A stretch of 40,814 bases of DNA from Flavobacterium seoulense. Lineage in GTDB: Bacteria > Bacteroidota > Bacteroidia > Flavobacteriales > Flavobacteriaceae. The notes beneath the pieces are model-generated. The model was given only the letters and a program-made list of their open reading frames with translations. It searched no databases and was not told the origin of the DNA. Location: assembly GCF_000695795.1 (NCBI RefSeq), contig NZ_JNCA01000030.1, forward strand, positions 1 to 40,814, written 5' to 3'. Within the stretch, counting starts at the first letter, position 1; the number at the start of each line of letters is the position of its first letter. Of the stretch, positions 34,781 to 40,814 are shown in pieces. The position numbers were made by a program, and so were the translations under genes.

Positions 34781-34830
34781 AAGAAATTTTCCACCCTTTA
34801 GAGAATGGGGAAAAGAAAATTTCTTTTTTT
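34781..34830 (+). terminator. Rho-independent-type terminator
   Basis: AAGAAATTTTC (34781-34791) pairs perfectly with GAAAATTTCTT (34815-34825), followed at once by further T residues (34824-34830, seven in a row). The loop has a CCACCC/GGGG pair that can extend the stem. It ends the transferase operon and isolates the nonulosonate genes that begin 56 bases further on. Confidence 0.75.
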
Positions 34831-34885
34831 ATAAATTTAAACAAGCTCTAATATAATTTAGCTTTATTATTAAATGAAAAAATAA

Positions 34886-36052
34886 ATGAAAAAAATAGCC
34901 ATAATCCCATTACGTAAAGATTCCAAAGGAATACCCGCTAAGAATAAAAAGAAATTACTGGGGCGTCCACTCTTTTCATGGGTGCTGGCGGAAGCTGTTT
35001 TTTCTGAATTGGATGCCGTTTATGTTTTTACCGATGATGTCGAAATTATTGATTTTATTACTAAGGAATACCATTGGACTACTAAAGTAAAAGCACTATT
35101 GCGTTCGGATGAAAATGCCGGAGATACAGCTTCGACCGAAAGTGCAATGCTGGAATTTGCAGAGCAGATAGAATATGATTTTGATATTCTATGTCTGTTG
35201 CAGGCTACTTCTCCTATGACAACGGCAGCTGATATCAATGCGGTTTTAGACAAAATAGAAAATGAAAAATACGATTCGGCACTTACAGTCGTTAATACGC
35301 ATCGTTTTACCTGGAATACAGATGGGACACCGCAAAATTACGATATGTTCAACAGACCTCGAAGACAAGATTTCGAAGGTTTATTGATTGAAAACGGAGC
35401 AGTGTATGCGACTACTAAAGAGGCTTTTATTAATTCTAAAAGCCGATTGAGTGCCAATATAGGTTTAGTTCAAATGGCTGAGACGACTTTAGTCGAAATC
35501 GATTCAATGACCGATTGGAAAATCGTAGAACAATTACTGGCAGCACGTCTTAAAAAAAGTAAAAAACACCAACGCATTGATTATCTCGTTTTGGATGTTG
35601 ATGGCGTATTTACCAATGGTCAAGTGTTTTATTCGGCTGATGGTGAATTAGCCAAGGCTTTTGATATGCGTGATGGAATGGGATTAGAAATTTTGCGTCA
35701 GCATCAAGTAGAAGTAGTGGTATTGACCTCGGAAAATTCCCCCTTGGTAGCCCAACGAATGAAAAAACTCCAAATTGAAAATACATTTTTAGGAGTAAAA
35801 GATAAATATGCTTTTTTACAGCATTTCGTAAAAACCAGAAATACCAATTTTGCTGCTTTGGCATATATTGGAGATGATGTAAATGACTTGGCTAATATTT
35901 GCAGTGTAGGCTGGTCTTTTACACCGGCAAATACTACTGAAATAGTAAAGCACCATGCTGATTATTTGCTGACAAAAGCATCTGCCGATGGAGCTATTAG
36001 AGAAACATGTGAAAAAATAATTGCATACAACGAGCGTTATGAACAACTATAA
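34886..36052 (+). CDS. CMP-nonulosonate synthetase fused to KdsC-like HAD phosphatase
   Basis: 388 residues in two domains. Residues 1-225 are a CMP-sialate/CMP-Kdo-type cytidylyltransferase: IPLRKDSKGIPAKN at 7-20, FTDD at 48-51, LQATSPM at 105-111. Residues about 230-388 are a HAD phosphatase of the KDO-8-P phosphatase subfamily: DVDGVFTNG at 237-245, TSEN at 281-284, GDDVND at 329-334. The fused phosphatase suggests a phosphorylated intermediate, as in the Kdn-9-phosphate route of Bacteroides, rather than the bacterial Neu5Ac route, which has none. NeuB follows with a 14-base overlap. The activated product is probably CMP-Kdn or a related nonulosonate. Confidence 0.9.
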   Translation: MKKIAIIPLRKDSKGIPAKNKKKLLGRPLFSWVLAEAVFSELDAVYVFTDDVEIIDFITKEYHWTTKVKALLRSDENAGDTASTESAMLEFAEQIEYDFDILCLLQATSPMTTAADINAVLDKIENEKYDSALTVVNTHRFTWNTDGTPQNYDMFNRPRRQDFEGLLIENGAVYATTKEAFINSKSRLSANIGLVQMAETTLVEIDSMTDWKIVEQLLAARLKKSKKHQRIDYLVLDVDGVFTNGQVFYSADGELAKAFDMRDGMGLEILRQHQVEVVVLTSENSPLVAQRMKKLQIENTFLGVKDKYAFLQHFVKTRNTNFAALAYIGDDVNDLANICSVGWSFTPANTTEIVKHHADYLLTKASADGAIRETCEKIIAYNERYEQL

Positions 36053-36914
36053 AAAACCTTATGTAATTGCCGAAATAGGTTGCAATCATAAGGGAGAAAT
36101 GGAAATTGCTAAAGAGCTCATTAAAATTGCCAAAATATTTTGCAATGCTGATGCCGTTAAATTTCAAAAAAGAAATAATAAAGAATTATTGACCGAAGCT
36201 CAATACAACGCTCCACATCCTAATAGTTCGAATGCTTATGGTGAAACATACGGTGCCCATCGCGAATATTTAGAATTTAACGTTGAGCAACACGCTGAAT
36301 TAAAAAGTTATTGTGAATCAATTGGGATAGTATATTCAACCTCGGTCTGGGATACCACTTCGGCGAAAGAAATAACCTCGTTAAATCCGGATTTTATCAA
36401 AATTCCATCTGCTTGTAATAATAATTATACCATGTTGTCCTGGTTGTGTGAAAATTACCAAGGCGAAATTCATATTTCGACAGGAATGACTACTAAAAAG
36501 GAAACAGAAGATCTGGTAAACTTTTTTATTGAGAAAGGGCGTAATCAGGATTTAGTGTTGTACAACTGTACTTCGGGATATCCGGTTCCTTTTGAAGATG
36601 TTTGTTTGTTAGATATCAATTTGTTGCAATCCCAATATGGAGACAAAGTAAAGCATATTGGTTTTTCAGGTCATCATTTAGGTATTGCAGTAGATATAGC
36701 GGCTTATACTTTAGGAGCTAATATTATTGAAAGACACTATACTCTGGACAGAACATGGAAAGGAACTGATCACGCCGCTTCATTAGAACCTATGGGATTG
36801 CGTAAATTAAGTCGTGATTTGAATGCCGTGTATTCAGCATTAGCATTCAAATCAACTGATATTCTACCTATCGAGCAAGTCCAAAGAGAAAAGTTAAAGA
36901 ATCAAAAGGGATAA
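36039..36914 (+). CDS. neuB: nonulosonate (sialate/Kdn) synthase, short form
   Basis: Condenses PEP with a six-carbon aldose or its 6-phosphate. From ATG 36039 the protein has 291 residues: AEIGCNHKGEM near the N-terminus, AVKFQKR, ISTGMTT, NCTSGYPVP and GFSGHHLGI along the TIM barrel, and ERHYTLDRTWKGTDH with the metal-binding histidine. Typical NeuB has about 340-350 residues with a C-terminal SAF (antifreeze-like) domain; here the chain ends just after the barrel, so that domain is absent. A TTG at 36021 would add six unconserved residues. Substrate may be mannose-6-P or ManNAc-6-P given the phosphatase upstream. Confidence 0.9.
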   Translation: MNNYKKPYVIAEIGCNHKGEMEIAKELIKIAKIFCNADAVKFQKRNNKELLTEAQYNAPHPNSSNAYGETYGAHREYLEFNVEQHAELKSYCESIGIVYSTSVWDTTSAKEITSLNPDFIKIPSACNNNYTMLSWLCENYQGEIHISTGMTTKKETEDLVNFFIEKGRNQDLVLYNCTSGYPVPFEDVCLLDINLLQSQYGDKVKHIGFSGHHLGIAVDIAAYTLGANIIERHYTLDRTWKGTDHAASLEPMGLRKLSRDLNAVYSALAFKSTDILPIEQVQREKLKNQKG

Positions 36915-37031
36915 ATTATTTAGATCGAAGAGTGATTTATTTTAAAAGAGAGTATAAAATGATATTTATTTTGAATTTAAATATAAAATCTGATTTTTAT
37001 ATTCAATTGTCCTTAACTTCTGCAGTCGAGT

Positions 37032-37116
37032 GTCAAATGTTTGAAGAATACGTAAAAAGAAAATTTGTTTGAGTGTAACGAGTTATTTTCTTTTAGTATT
37101 CGAAAACTAATTTGAC
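37032..37116 (+). repeat. long imperfect stem-loop
   Basis: Three paired blocks: GTCAAAT (37032-37038) with ATTTGAC (37110-37116); GAATAC (37046-37051) with GTATTC (37096-37101); AGAAAAT (37058-37064) with ATTTTCT (37085-37091). The loop is about 20 bases and includes TTTGAGTGTAACGAG. Bulges are small, so the RNA could fold into one long hairpin. It resembles dispersed intergenic elements I associate with Flavobacterium, but I cannot count copies here. Confidence 0.8.
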
Positions 37117-37129
37117 CGACGAGGAAGTA

Positions 37130-37187
37130 CAGACTTGATTTTTTTGTTTCTTTTTTGATCAAGCAAAAAAGAAAATAGGTAAGTCTG
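37130..37187 (+). repeat. second stem-loop with perfect 11-base inner stem
   Basis: Outer arms CAGACTT (37130-37136) and AAGTCTG (37181-37187) enclose an inner perfect stem TTTCTTTTTTG (37147-37157) / CAAAAAAGAAA (37164-37174) with a six-base loop ATCAAG. Thirteen bases separate it from the previous stem-loop; the pair looks like one composite element. A T-run follows (37189-37195), so it could also terminate transcription. Confidence 0.8.
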
Positions 37188-37253
37188 CTTTTTTTAATGA
37201 ATGTATTTACTCATATTTTTAATTAATAACTATTATGTATATTACAATACTCC

Positions 37254-37261
37254 TATTTTTG
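37254..37261 (+). promoter_or_regulatory. candidate promoter -7 element
   Basis: TATTTTTG fits TAnnTTTG, with TTA (37233-37235) 18 bases upstream where TTG is expected. It lies 31 bases before the ATG at 37293 and just downstream of the two hairpins, so it could start a separate transcript for the GT-B and MBOAT genes. Confidence 0.3.
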
Positions 37262-37292
37262 CCACAGTTTAAAAAAAATACTTTTAAAGTAA

Positions 37293-38690
37293 ATGACAAA
37301 CAAAAAAATACTTGTTTTTTTCCCTGATGGTGTAGGACTTCGCAATTTTGCTTTTACCAAGTTTAAGGAAATTGGTGAACAAAGAGGAAATCAAATTATT
37401 TATTGGAACAATACGGTATTTCCTTTAAAAGAAGAATTAGGATACGATGAGGTGAAAATTGAAACGCAAAAGATCCATCCGTTAACTCCTTTTTATTGTC
37501 GGATTAGAAAGCACATCGAATTGAATGTTTCGCAAAAGAAATTCAATGATAAAGTATATGCTACTTATAAATTTCCTTTTAATTATAACGGATTCAAGAA
37601 TACACTGATGACTGTTTTCATCAGGATACAAATTGGTTTGAACTCTTCTGAAAAAGGTGTTCTTCGCATTCGAAAACGTATTAATCAATTAGAACGCTCA
37701 ACTACAAAATACGAATATTGCAAGAAGCAATTACAGGAAATCAAACCAGACTTGGTTTTTTGTACCACTCAGCGTGCTTCACAATCTATAAGTGCTTTAT
37801 TAGCGGCTAAAGATTTAGGAATTCCTACATTGACTTTTGTATATTCCTGGGATAATGTGCCCAAAGCAATGCAATTAGTAGAAACCGATTATTATTGTGT
37901 TTGGAGTGATTTAATGAAAAAGGAAATGCTACAATATTATCCTTTTATAAAAGAAAATCAATTAATAGTTACCGGAACACCTCAGTTTGAACCTCATTAC
38001 GATGAATCTTTATTGCAGACTAGAGAAGATTTTTTCGCTCAATATAATTTAGATTTGAATAAAAAATACATCTGCTTTTCGGGTGATGACGAAACCACTT
38101 CTCCGTTAGATCAATATTATTTAGAAGATTTAGCAAATGCTGTTCGTAAATTAAACGTTGATGGTTACAATCTGGGAATTATTTATAGAAAATGTCCTGT
38201 GGATACGACATCACGTTACAATAAAGTAATTGAAGCAAATCAGGATATTATCGCAGTGATTGATCCCTTATGGCAAGCGATGGGTAAACAATGGAACGAA
38301 GTTTTTCCAACCAAAGCCGACTTACAATTGTTACATAATGTTTGTGTGCATTCCGAATTGGTAACCAATGTATGTTCTTCTACAGTATTTGATTTTGTTG
38401 CTCATAATAAGCCATGTATTTATTACAATTACGAACAGCCACAATTAAAGAAAGGAATTCGGGATATAGGACAAAATTACAAATACGTTCATTTTAGAAG
38501 TATGCCAAGTCCGGAAGCAGCGATTTTTTGTACTGATAAAAAGCAGTTAGCGAATCAAATTAAGGCAGTTTTGGATGGTAAGCTTTCCAATGTTTCCGAA
38601 GGAAAAAAATGGTATAAGATTGTAGCGGGCAAAACACCTACAAAAGCTTCTGAAAAAATATGGGATGCGGTTGATAGTATTGTAAAATGA
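37293..38690 (+). CDS. GT-B type transferase, candidate nonulosonate/capsule transferase
   Basis: 465 residues, all soluble-looking. ILVFFPDGVGLRNF at the N-terminus, VFCTTQRASQSISALLAAKDLGIP, FVYSWDNVPKAM and IVTGTPQFEP resemble the CDP-glycerol/UDP-sugar GT-B superfamily; ELVTNVCSSTVFDFVAHNKPCIY is the donor-domain block with a Ser-Ser-Thr loop. I do not recognise a named family. Because it follows the CMP-nonulosonate genes it is the best candidate in the window for the enzyme that uses that donor, but this is context only. Confidence 0.6.
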   Translation: MTNKKILVFFPDGVGLRNFAFTKFKEIGEQRGNQIIYWNNTVFPLKEELGYDEVKIETQKIHPLTPFYCRIRKHIELNVSQKKFNDKVYATYKFPFNYNGFKNTLMTVFIRIQIGLNSSEKGVLRIRKRINQLERSTTKYEYCKKQLQEIKPDLVFCTTQRASQSISALLAAKDLGIPTLTFVYSWDNVPKAMQLVETDYYCVWSDLMKKEMLQYYPFIKENQLIVTGTPQFEPHYDESLLQTREDFFAQYNLDLNKKYICFSGDDETTSPLDQYYLEDLANAVRKLNVDGYNLGIIYRKCPVDTTSRYNKVIEANQDIIAVIDPLWQAMGKQWNEVFPTKADLQLLHNVCVHSELVTNVCSSTVFDFVAHNKPCIYYNYEQPQLKKGIRDIGQNYKYVHFRSMPSPEAAIFCTDKKQLANQIKAVLDGKLSNVSEGKKWYKIVAGKTPTKASEKIWDAVDSIVK

Positions 38691-38782
38691 AATCAGAATT
38701 TGAAAATTTTGTTCTAGCTTTGCTGCTTCAAAAGTTTATTTGTGTTTAGCTCATTTAAATAATAAGAGAAGGTGAAACACTT

Positions 38783-38810
38783 ATAACTTCTAACTCATAA
38801 CTTCTAACTT
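38783..38810 (+). repeat. two tandem 14-mers before the MBOAT gene
   Basis: ATAACTTCTAACTC (38783-38796) then ATAACTTCTAACTT (38797-38810), 13 of 14 identical. CTCATAACT is the inverse of AGTTATGAG found at 11161 and 20079. The tract ends four bases before the ATG at 38815, so it occupies the ribosome binding region of the next gene. Confidence 0.8.
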
Positions 38811-38814
38811 ACAG

Positions 38815-40248
38815 ATGTTTTTCAACTCCCTGGCTTTTGCTGTTTTTCTACCAATTGTTTTTTTTCTGTATTGGTTTGTTTTTAATAAAACCAAAAGCTC
38901 GCAAAATGCACTTTTAATTGTTGCGAGTTATTATTTCTATTCCTGTTGGGATTGGCGTTTTCTGTTTTTATTGGTTTTCTCTACTTTTTTAGATTATTAC
39001 ACAGGTATTCGAATAGAAAAGAGTGAAAAAGAAAGCGATCGTAAATTTTGGTTTTGGCTGAGTATTGGAGTTAATTTAGGTTTTCTGGGTGTTTTTAAAT
39101 ATTACAATTTCTTTGCCAGTTCGTTTGCTGAATTAGTAACAGGAGTCGGTTTTAAAGCAAGTCCGCTTTTATTAGAGGTGGTATTGCCTGTTGGGATTTC
39201 ATTTTACACTTTTCATGGCTTATCTTATGTCATTGATATTTATTACAAACGAATCAAAGCCGAATATAACTTTGTAGATTATTCTTTATTTGTAAGCTAT
39301 TTTCCGCTTCTCGTGGCTGGACCAATAGAACGAGCAACCCATTTGTTACCCGAACTAAAAGTCAAACGAACTTTTGATTACAATCAGGCCAAAGACGGAA
39401 TTTGCCAAATGATTTGGGGATTAGTTAAAAAAGTAGTGATTGCCGATACTTGTGCCACTTATGCCAATGCCATTTTTGATCATTATCCTTCCATGAATGC
39501 TGCATCCCTTATTTTAGGAGCTATTTATTTTGCATTCCAAATTTATGGCGATTTTTCAGGCTACTCCGATATGGCGTTAGGAATGTCAAAATTGTTCGGA
39601 TTAGAATTATTACGCAATTTTAATTACCCGTATTTTTCAAGAGATATAGCCGAATTTTGGCGTCGCTGGCACATTTCGCTATCGTCATGGTTTCGTGATT
39701 ATTTGTACATTCCGTTAGGAGGAAGCAAAGGCGGATTGTGGATGAAAATCCGTAATACCTTCATCATTTTTGTAGTCAGTGGTTTTTGGCATGGTGCTAA
39801 TTGGACCTATATAGTTTGGGGATTTCTCAATGCTGTTTACTTTTTGCCATTGCTTTTGTCGAAAAGCAACCGAAATAACATGGATACCATTCAATTAAAG
39901 TGGAATTTTGACTCAGTAAAAGTAATATGGAGTATTCTTTGTACTTTTTTATTAACCTGTGTAGCTTGGGTATTTTTTAGAGCTAAAACTGTTACTGATG
40001 CAGTTGCTTATTTAAAGGGTATTTTTACCAATGGTAAGTTTGCTTCTCAATATTTAGATAACGAACGCTATAATTATGAGTTACTAGTGATGATAGCTTT
40101 GTTTGTTTTAATCGAATGGAACTCACGCAGTAAAGTAGAACCACTTTCCGGAAAAAGAAATGGGTTGAAATTAGCTTTAGCTATTGCGGCTATCATGGCT
40201 TTCGGAACTTTTTCAGATTATAAAGAATTTATTTATTTTCAGTTTTAG
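38815..40248 (+). CDS. MBOAT-family O-acyltransferase (AlgI-like)
   Basis: 477-residue polytopic membrane protein. FFNSLAFAVFLPIVFFLYW opens the first span, PVGISFYTFHGLSYVID and VAGPIERA follow, and RDIAEFWRRWHISLSSWFRDY is the conserved active-site region with the first histidine; the second, catalytic His is near residue 326 in SGFWHGANWTYIVWG. AlgI-type proteins pass acetyl or other acyl groups across the membrane to a periplasmic partner that modifies the polysaccharide. The usual SGNH/AlgJ-like partner is not in the window; it could lie beyond the GIY-YIG gene. Frame and start are clear. Confidence 0.93.
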   Translation: MFFNSLAFAVFLPIVFFLYWFVFNKTKSSQNALLIVASYYFYSCWDWRFLFLLVFSTFLDYYTGIRIEKSEKESDRKFWFWLSIGVNLGFLGVFKYYNFFASSFAELVTGVGFKASPLLLEVVLPVGISFYTFHGLSYVIDIYYKRIKAEYNFVDYSLFVSYFPLLVAGPIERATHLLPELKVKRTFDYNQAKDGICQMIWGLVKKVVIADTCATYANAIFDHYPSMNAASLILGAIYFAFQIYGDFSGYSDMALGMSKLFGLELLRNFNYPYFSRDIAEFWRRWHISLSSWFRDYLYIPLGGSKGGLWMKIRNTFIIFVVSGFWHGANWTYIVWGFLNAVYFLPLLLSKSNRNNMDTIQLKWNFDSVKVIWSILCTFLLTCVAWVFFRAKTVTDAVAYLKGIFTNGKFASQYLDNERYNYELLVMIALFVLIEWNSRSKVEPLSGKRNGLKLALAIAAIMAFGTFSDYKEFIYFQF

Positions 40249-40281
40249 TATCTTTTCATAAAAGTATAATAAATACGCATT

Positions 40282-40311
40282 TTTGTCATCTCGACGAAGG
40301 AGAGATCACAT
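40282..40311 (+). repeat. left repeat arm beside GIY-YIG gene
   Basis: TTTGTCATCTCGACGAAGG (40282-40300) continuing AGAGATCACAT to 40311. The reverse complement of its second half, ATGTGATCTCTCCTTC, matches ATGTGATTCCTCCTCT at 40675-40690 in 12 of 16 positions, with the first seven identical. The GTCATCTCGACGAAGGAGA word is typical of extragenic repeats in Flavobacterium (recollection). Confidence 0.65.
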
Positions 40312-40351
40312 AAAGAAATGCAGCACTAATTCAAAAAATACAAGGAAAGTT

Positions 40352-40693
40352 ATGTTTGAATATAAAGAAGGTTATCATTCTTATTATGTGTATATCATAA
40401 CAAATCGATATCGTTCGACTTTTTATATTGGTATGACAAATAATTTGCGAATAAGATTGCAACAGCATCATGAGAATATTGTAGAAAATAATAAAACATT
40501 TGCGGCTAAATATGGCTTAGAGTTTTTAGTTTATTATGAGAAGTTTACATGGGTTCAGTTGGCGATTGCCAGGGAAAAAGAATTAAAAGGATGGAACAGA
40601 ACTAAAAAGATAACTTTAATTCGTTCATTTAATCCAGAATTTGAATTTTTGAATGATAGTTTTAAAAGTAGGGATGTGATTCCTCCTCTATAA
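40352..40693 (+). CDS. single-domain GIY-YIG nuclease family protein
   Basis: 113 residues from ATG 40352. The split motif is VYI at 13-15 (in YYVYIIT) and YIG at 25-27 (in FYIGMTN), with R33/R35 and the catalytic glutamate E75 in AIAREKELKGW, the standard pattern of UPF0213/YhbQ-type proteins. The frame stays open back to 40283, but those codons run through the repeat arm and are not conserved, so the later ATG is chosen. The last residues (SRDVIPPL) are encoded by the right repeat arm. No role in polysaccharide synthesis is expected; DNA cleavage linked to its repeats is a possibility. Confidence 0.88.
   Translation: MFEYKEGYHSYYVYIITNRYRSTFYIGMTNNLRIRLQQHHENIVENNKTFAAKYGLEFLVYYEKFTWVQLAIAREKELKGWNRTKKITLIRSFNPEFEFLNDSFKSRDVIPPL
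40675..40690 (-). repeat. right repeat arm beside GIY-YIG gene
   Basis: ATGTGATTCCTCCTCT, inverse of part of 40282-40311. It covers the last codons of the GIY-YIG gene (stop at 40691-40693). Beyond 40694 to the window end there is no recognisable gene; a run of 13 A residues is at 40749-40761. Confidence 0.6.
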
Positions 40694-40814
40694 ACAATTT
40701 CGAACCCACGAAAACGGACTAGGACTTGTATTGCCGCCTTTGGCTTGAAAAAAAAAAAAAACAAAGACAATAATTATTAAAACAGTTCAAAGAATACAAC
40801 AAAGAAATAACACA

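Larger units (their letters stand above)
36915..37292 (+). other. 378-base gap with two large hairpins
   Basis: No gene is seen on either strand. The first 115 bases have no feature I can name. Bases 37032-37187 contain two consecutive stem-loops described separately, and the last 100 bases carry a promoter-like TATTTTTG (37254-37261). The gap separates neuB from the GT-B gene at 37293. Confidence 0.7.

Noticed and set aside
40749..40761. Run of 13 A residues as a phase-variable tract
   Set aside because: It is outside any recognisable gene or promoter near the window end, so no effect can be supported.
1..40814. tRNA or rRNA genes
   Set aside because: No cloverleaf-like stretch with a GGTTC-type T-arm and no rRNA-like sequence was seen in the gaps.

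Overview
The window is a very A+T-rich, single-strand gene block for surface polysaccharide (O-antigen or capsule) synthesis. The low GC, AT-rich codon use, weak or absent Shine-Dalgarno sites, TAnnTTTG promoter-like elements and the small accessory families present (GxxExxY, four-helix-bundle/S23, GIY-YIG) all point to Bacteroidota, most likely a Flavobacterium or close relative. This taxonomic call is inference from composition and gene content. Every convincing gene is on the + strand.

Region by region: (1) 1-927 holds the 3' part of a GT4 glycosyltransferase cut by the window edge. (2) 1152-4424 is a CDP-6-deoxyhexose module (rfbF, rfbG, a cupin epimerase, an SDR reductase) with no rfbH, so a 6-deoxyhexose rather than a 3,6-dideoxyhexose is expected. 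(3) 4417-9604 holds serotype-type genes: three GT2 enzymes, a Wzy-like polymerase, a hexapeptide acetyltransferase and a 2OG-Fe(II) oxygenase. (4) 9605-18926 makes nucleotide sugars and starts the chain: a 4-keto-sugar reductase, rfbC-D-B-A for dTDP-L-rhamnose, a WecA/WbpL-like initiating phosphotransferase, a DegT aminotransferase and a WbpM/PglF-like 4,6-dehydratase. (5) 19206-21901 is the ABC exporter (Wzm, and Wzt with a C-terminal carbohydrate-binding domain). (6) 21892-34697 is a long run of glycosyltransferases (GT-D, GT2, GT4, GT32) with wecB and two FkbM methyltransferases, closed by a strong terminator. (7) 34886-38690 is a nonulosonic acid module: a CMP-sugar synthetase fused to a KdsC-like phosphatase, a short NeuB and a GT-B protein. 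(8) 38815-40248 is an MBOAT O-acyltransferase.

The likely flow is as follows. The dehydratase and aminotransferase make a UDP-4-amino-6-deoxy-HexNAc, or the dehydratase and the reductase make UDP-QuiNAc/FucNAc. The WecA-like enzyme loads this sugar on undecaprenyl phosphate. The many transferases extend it with rhamnose, CDP-6-deoxyhexose, ManNAc-type sugars and a nonulosonate; acetyl, acyl and methyl groups decorate it; and Wzm/Wzt exports it. A Wzy-like polymerase coexists with the ABC exporter and no Wzx flippase is visible.

The most unusual layer is intergenic. Three unrelated one-gene families (GxxExxY at 13.4 kb, four-helix bundle at 20.2 kb, GIY-YIG at 40.4 kb) each sit inside an imperfect inverted-repeat pair of their own type. 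Gene-less or gutted copies of these or similar repeats occur at 11.1-11.4, 12.2, 26.5, 37.0-37.2 and 38.8 kb. The four-helix gene carries an in-frame stop, and its right-hand repeat now encodes the first residues of Wzt. These units look like small mobile or formerly mobile cassettes lodged between polysaccharide genes.
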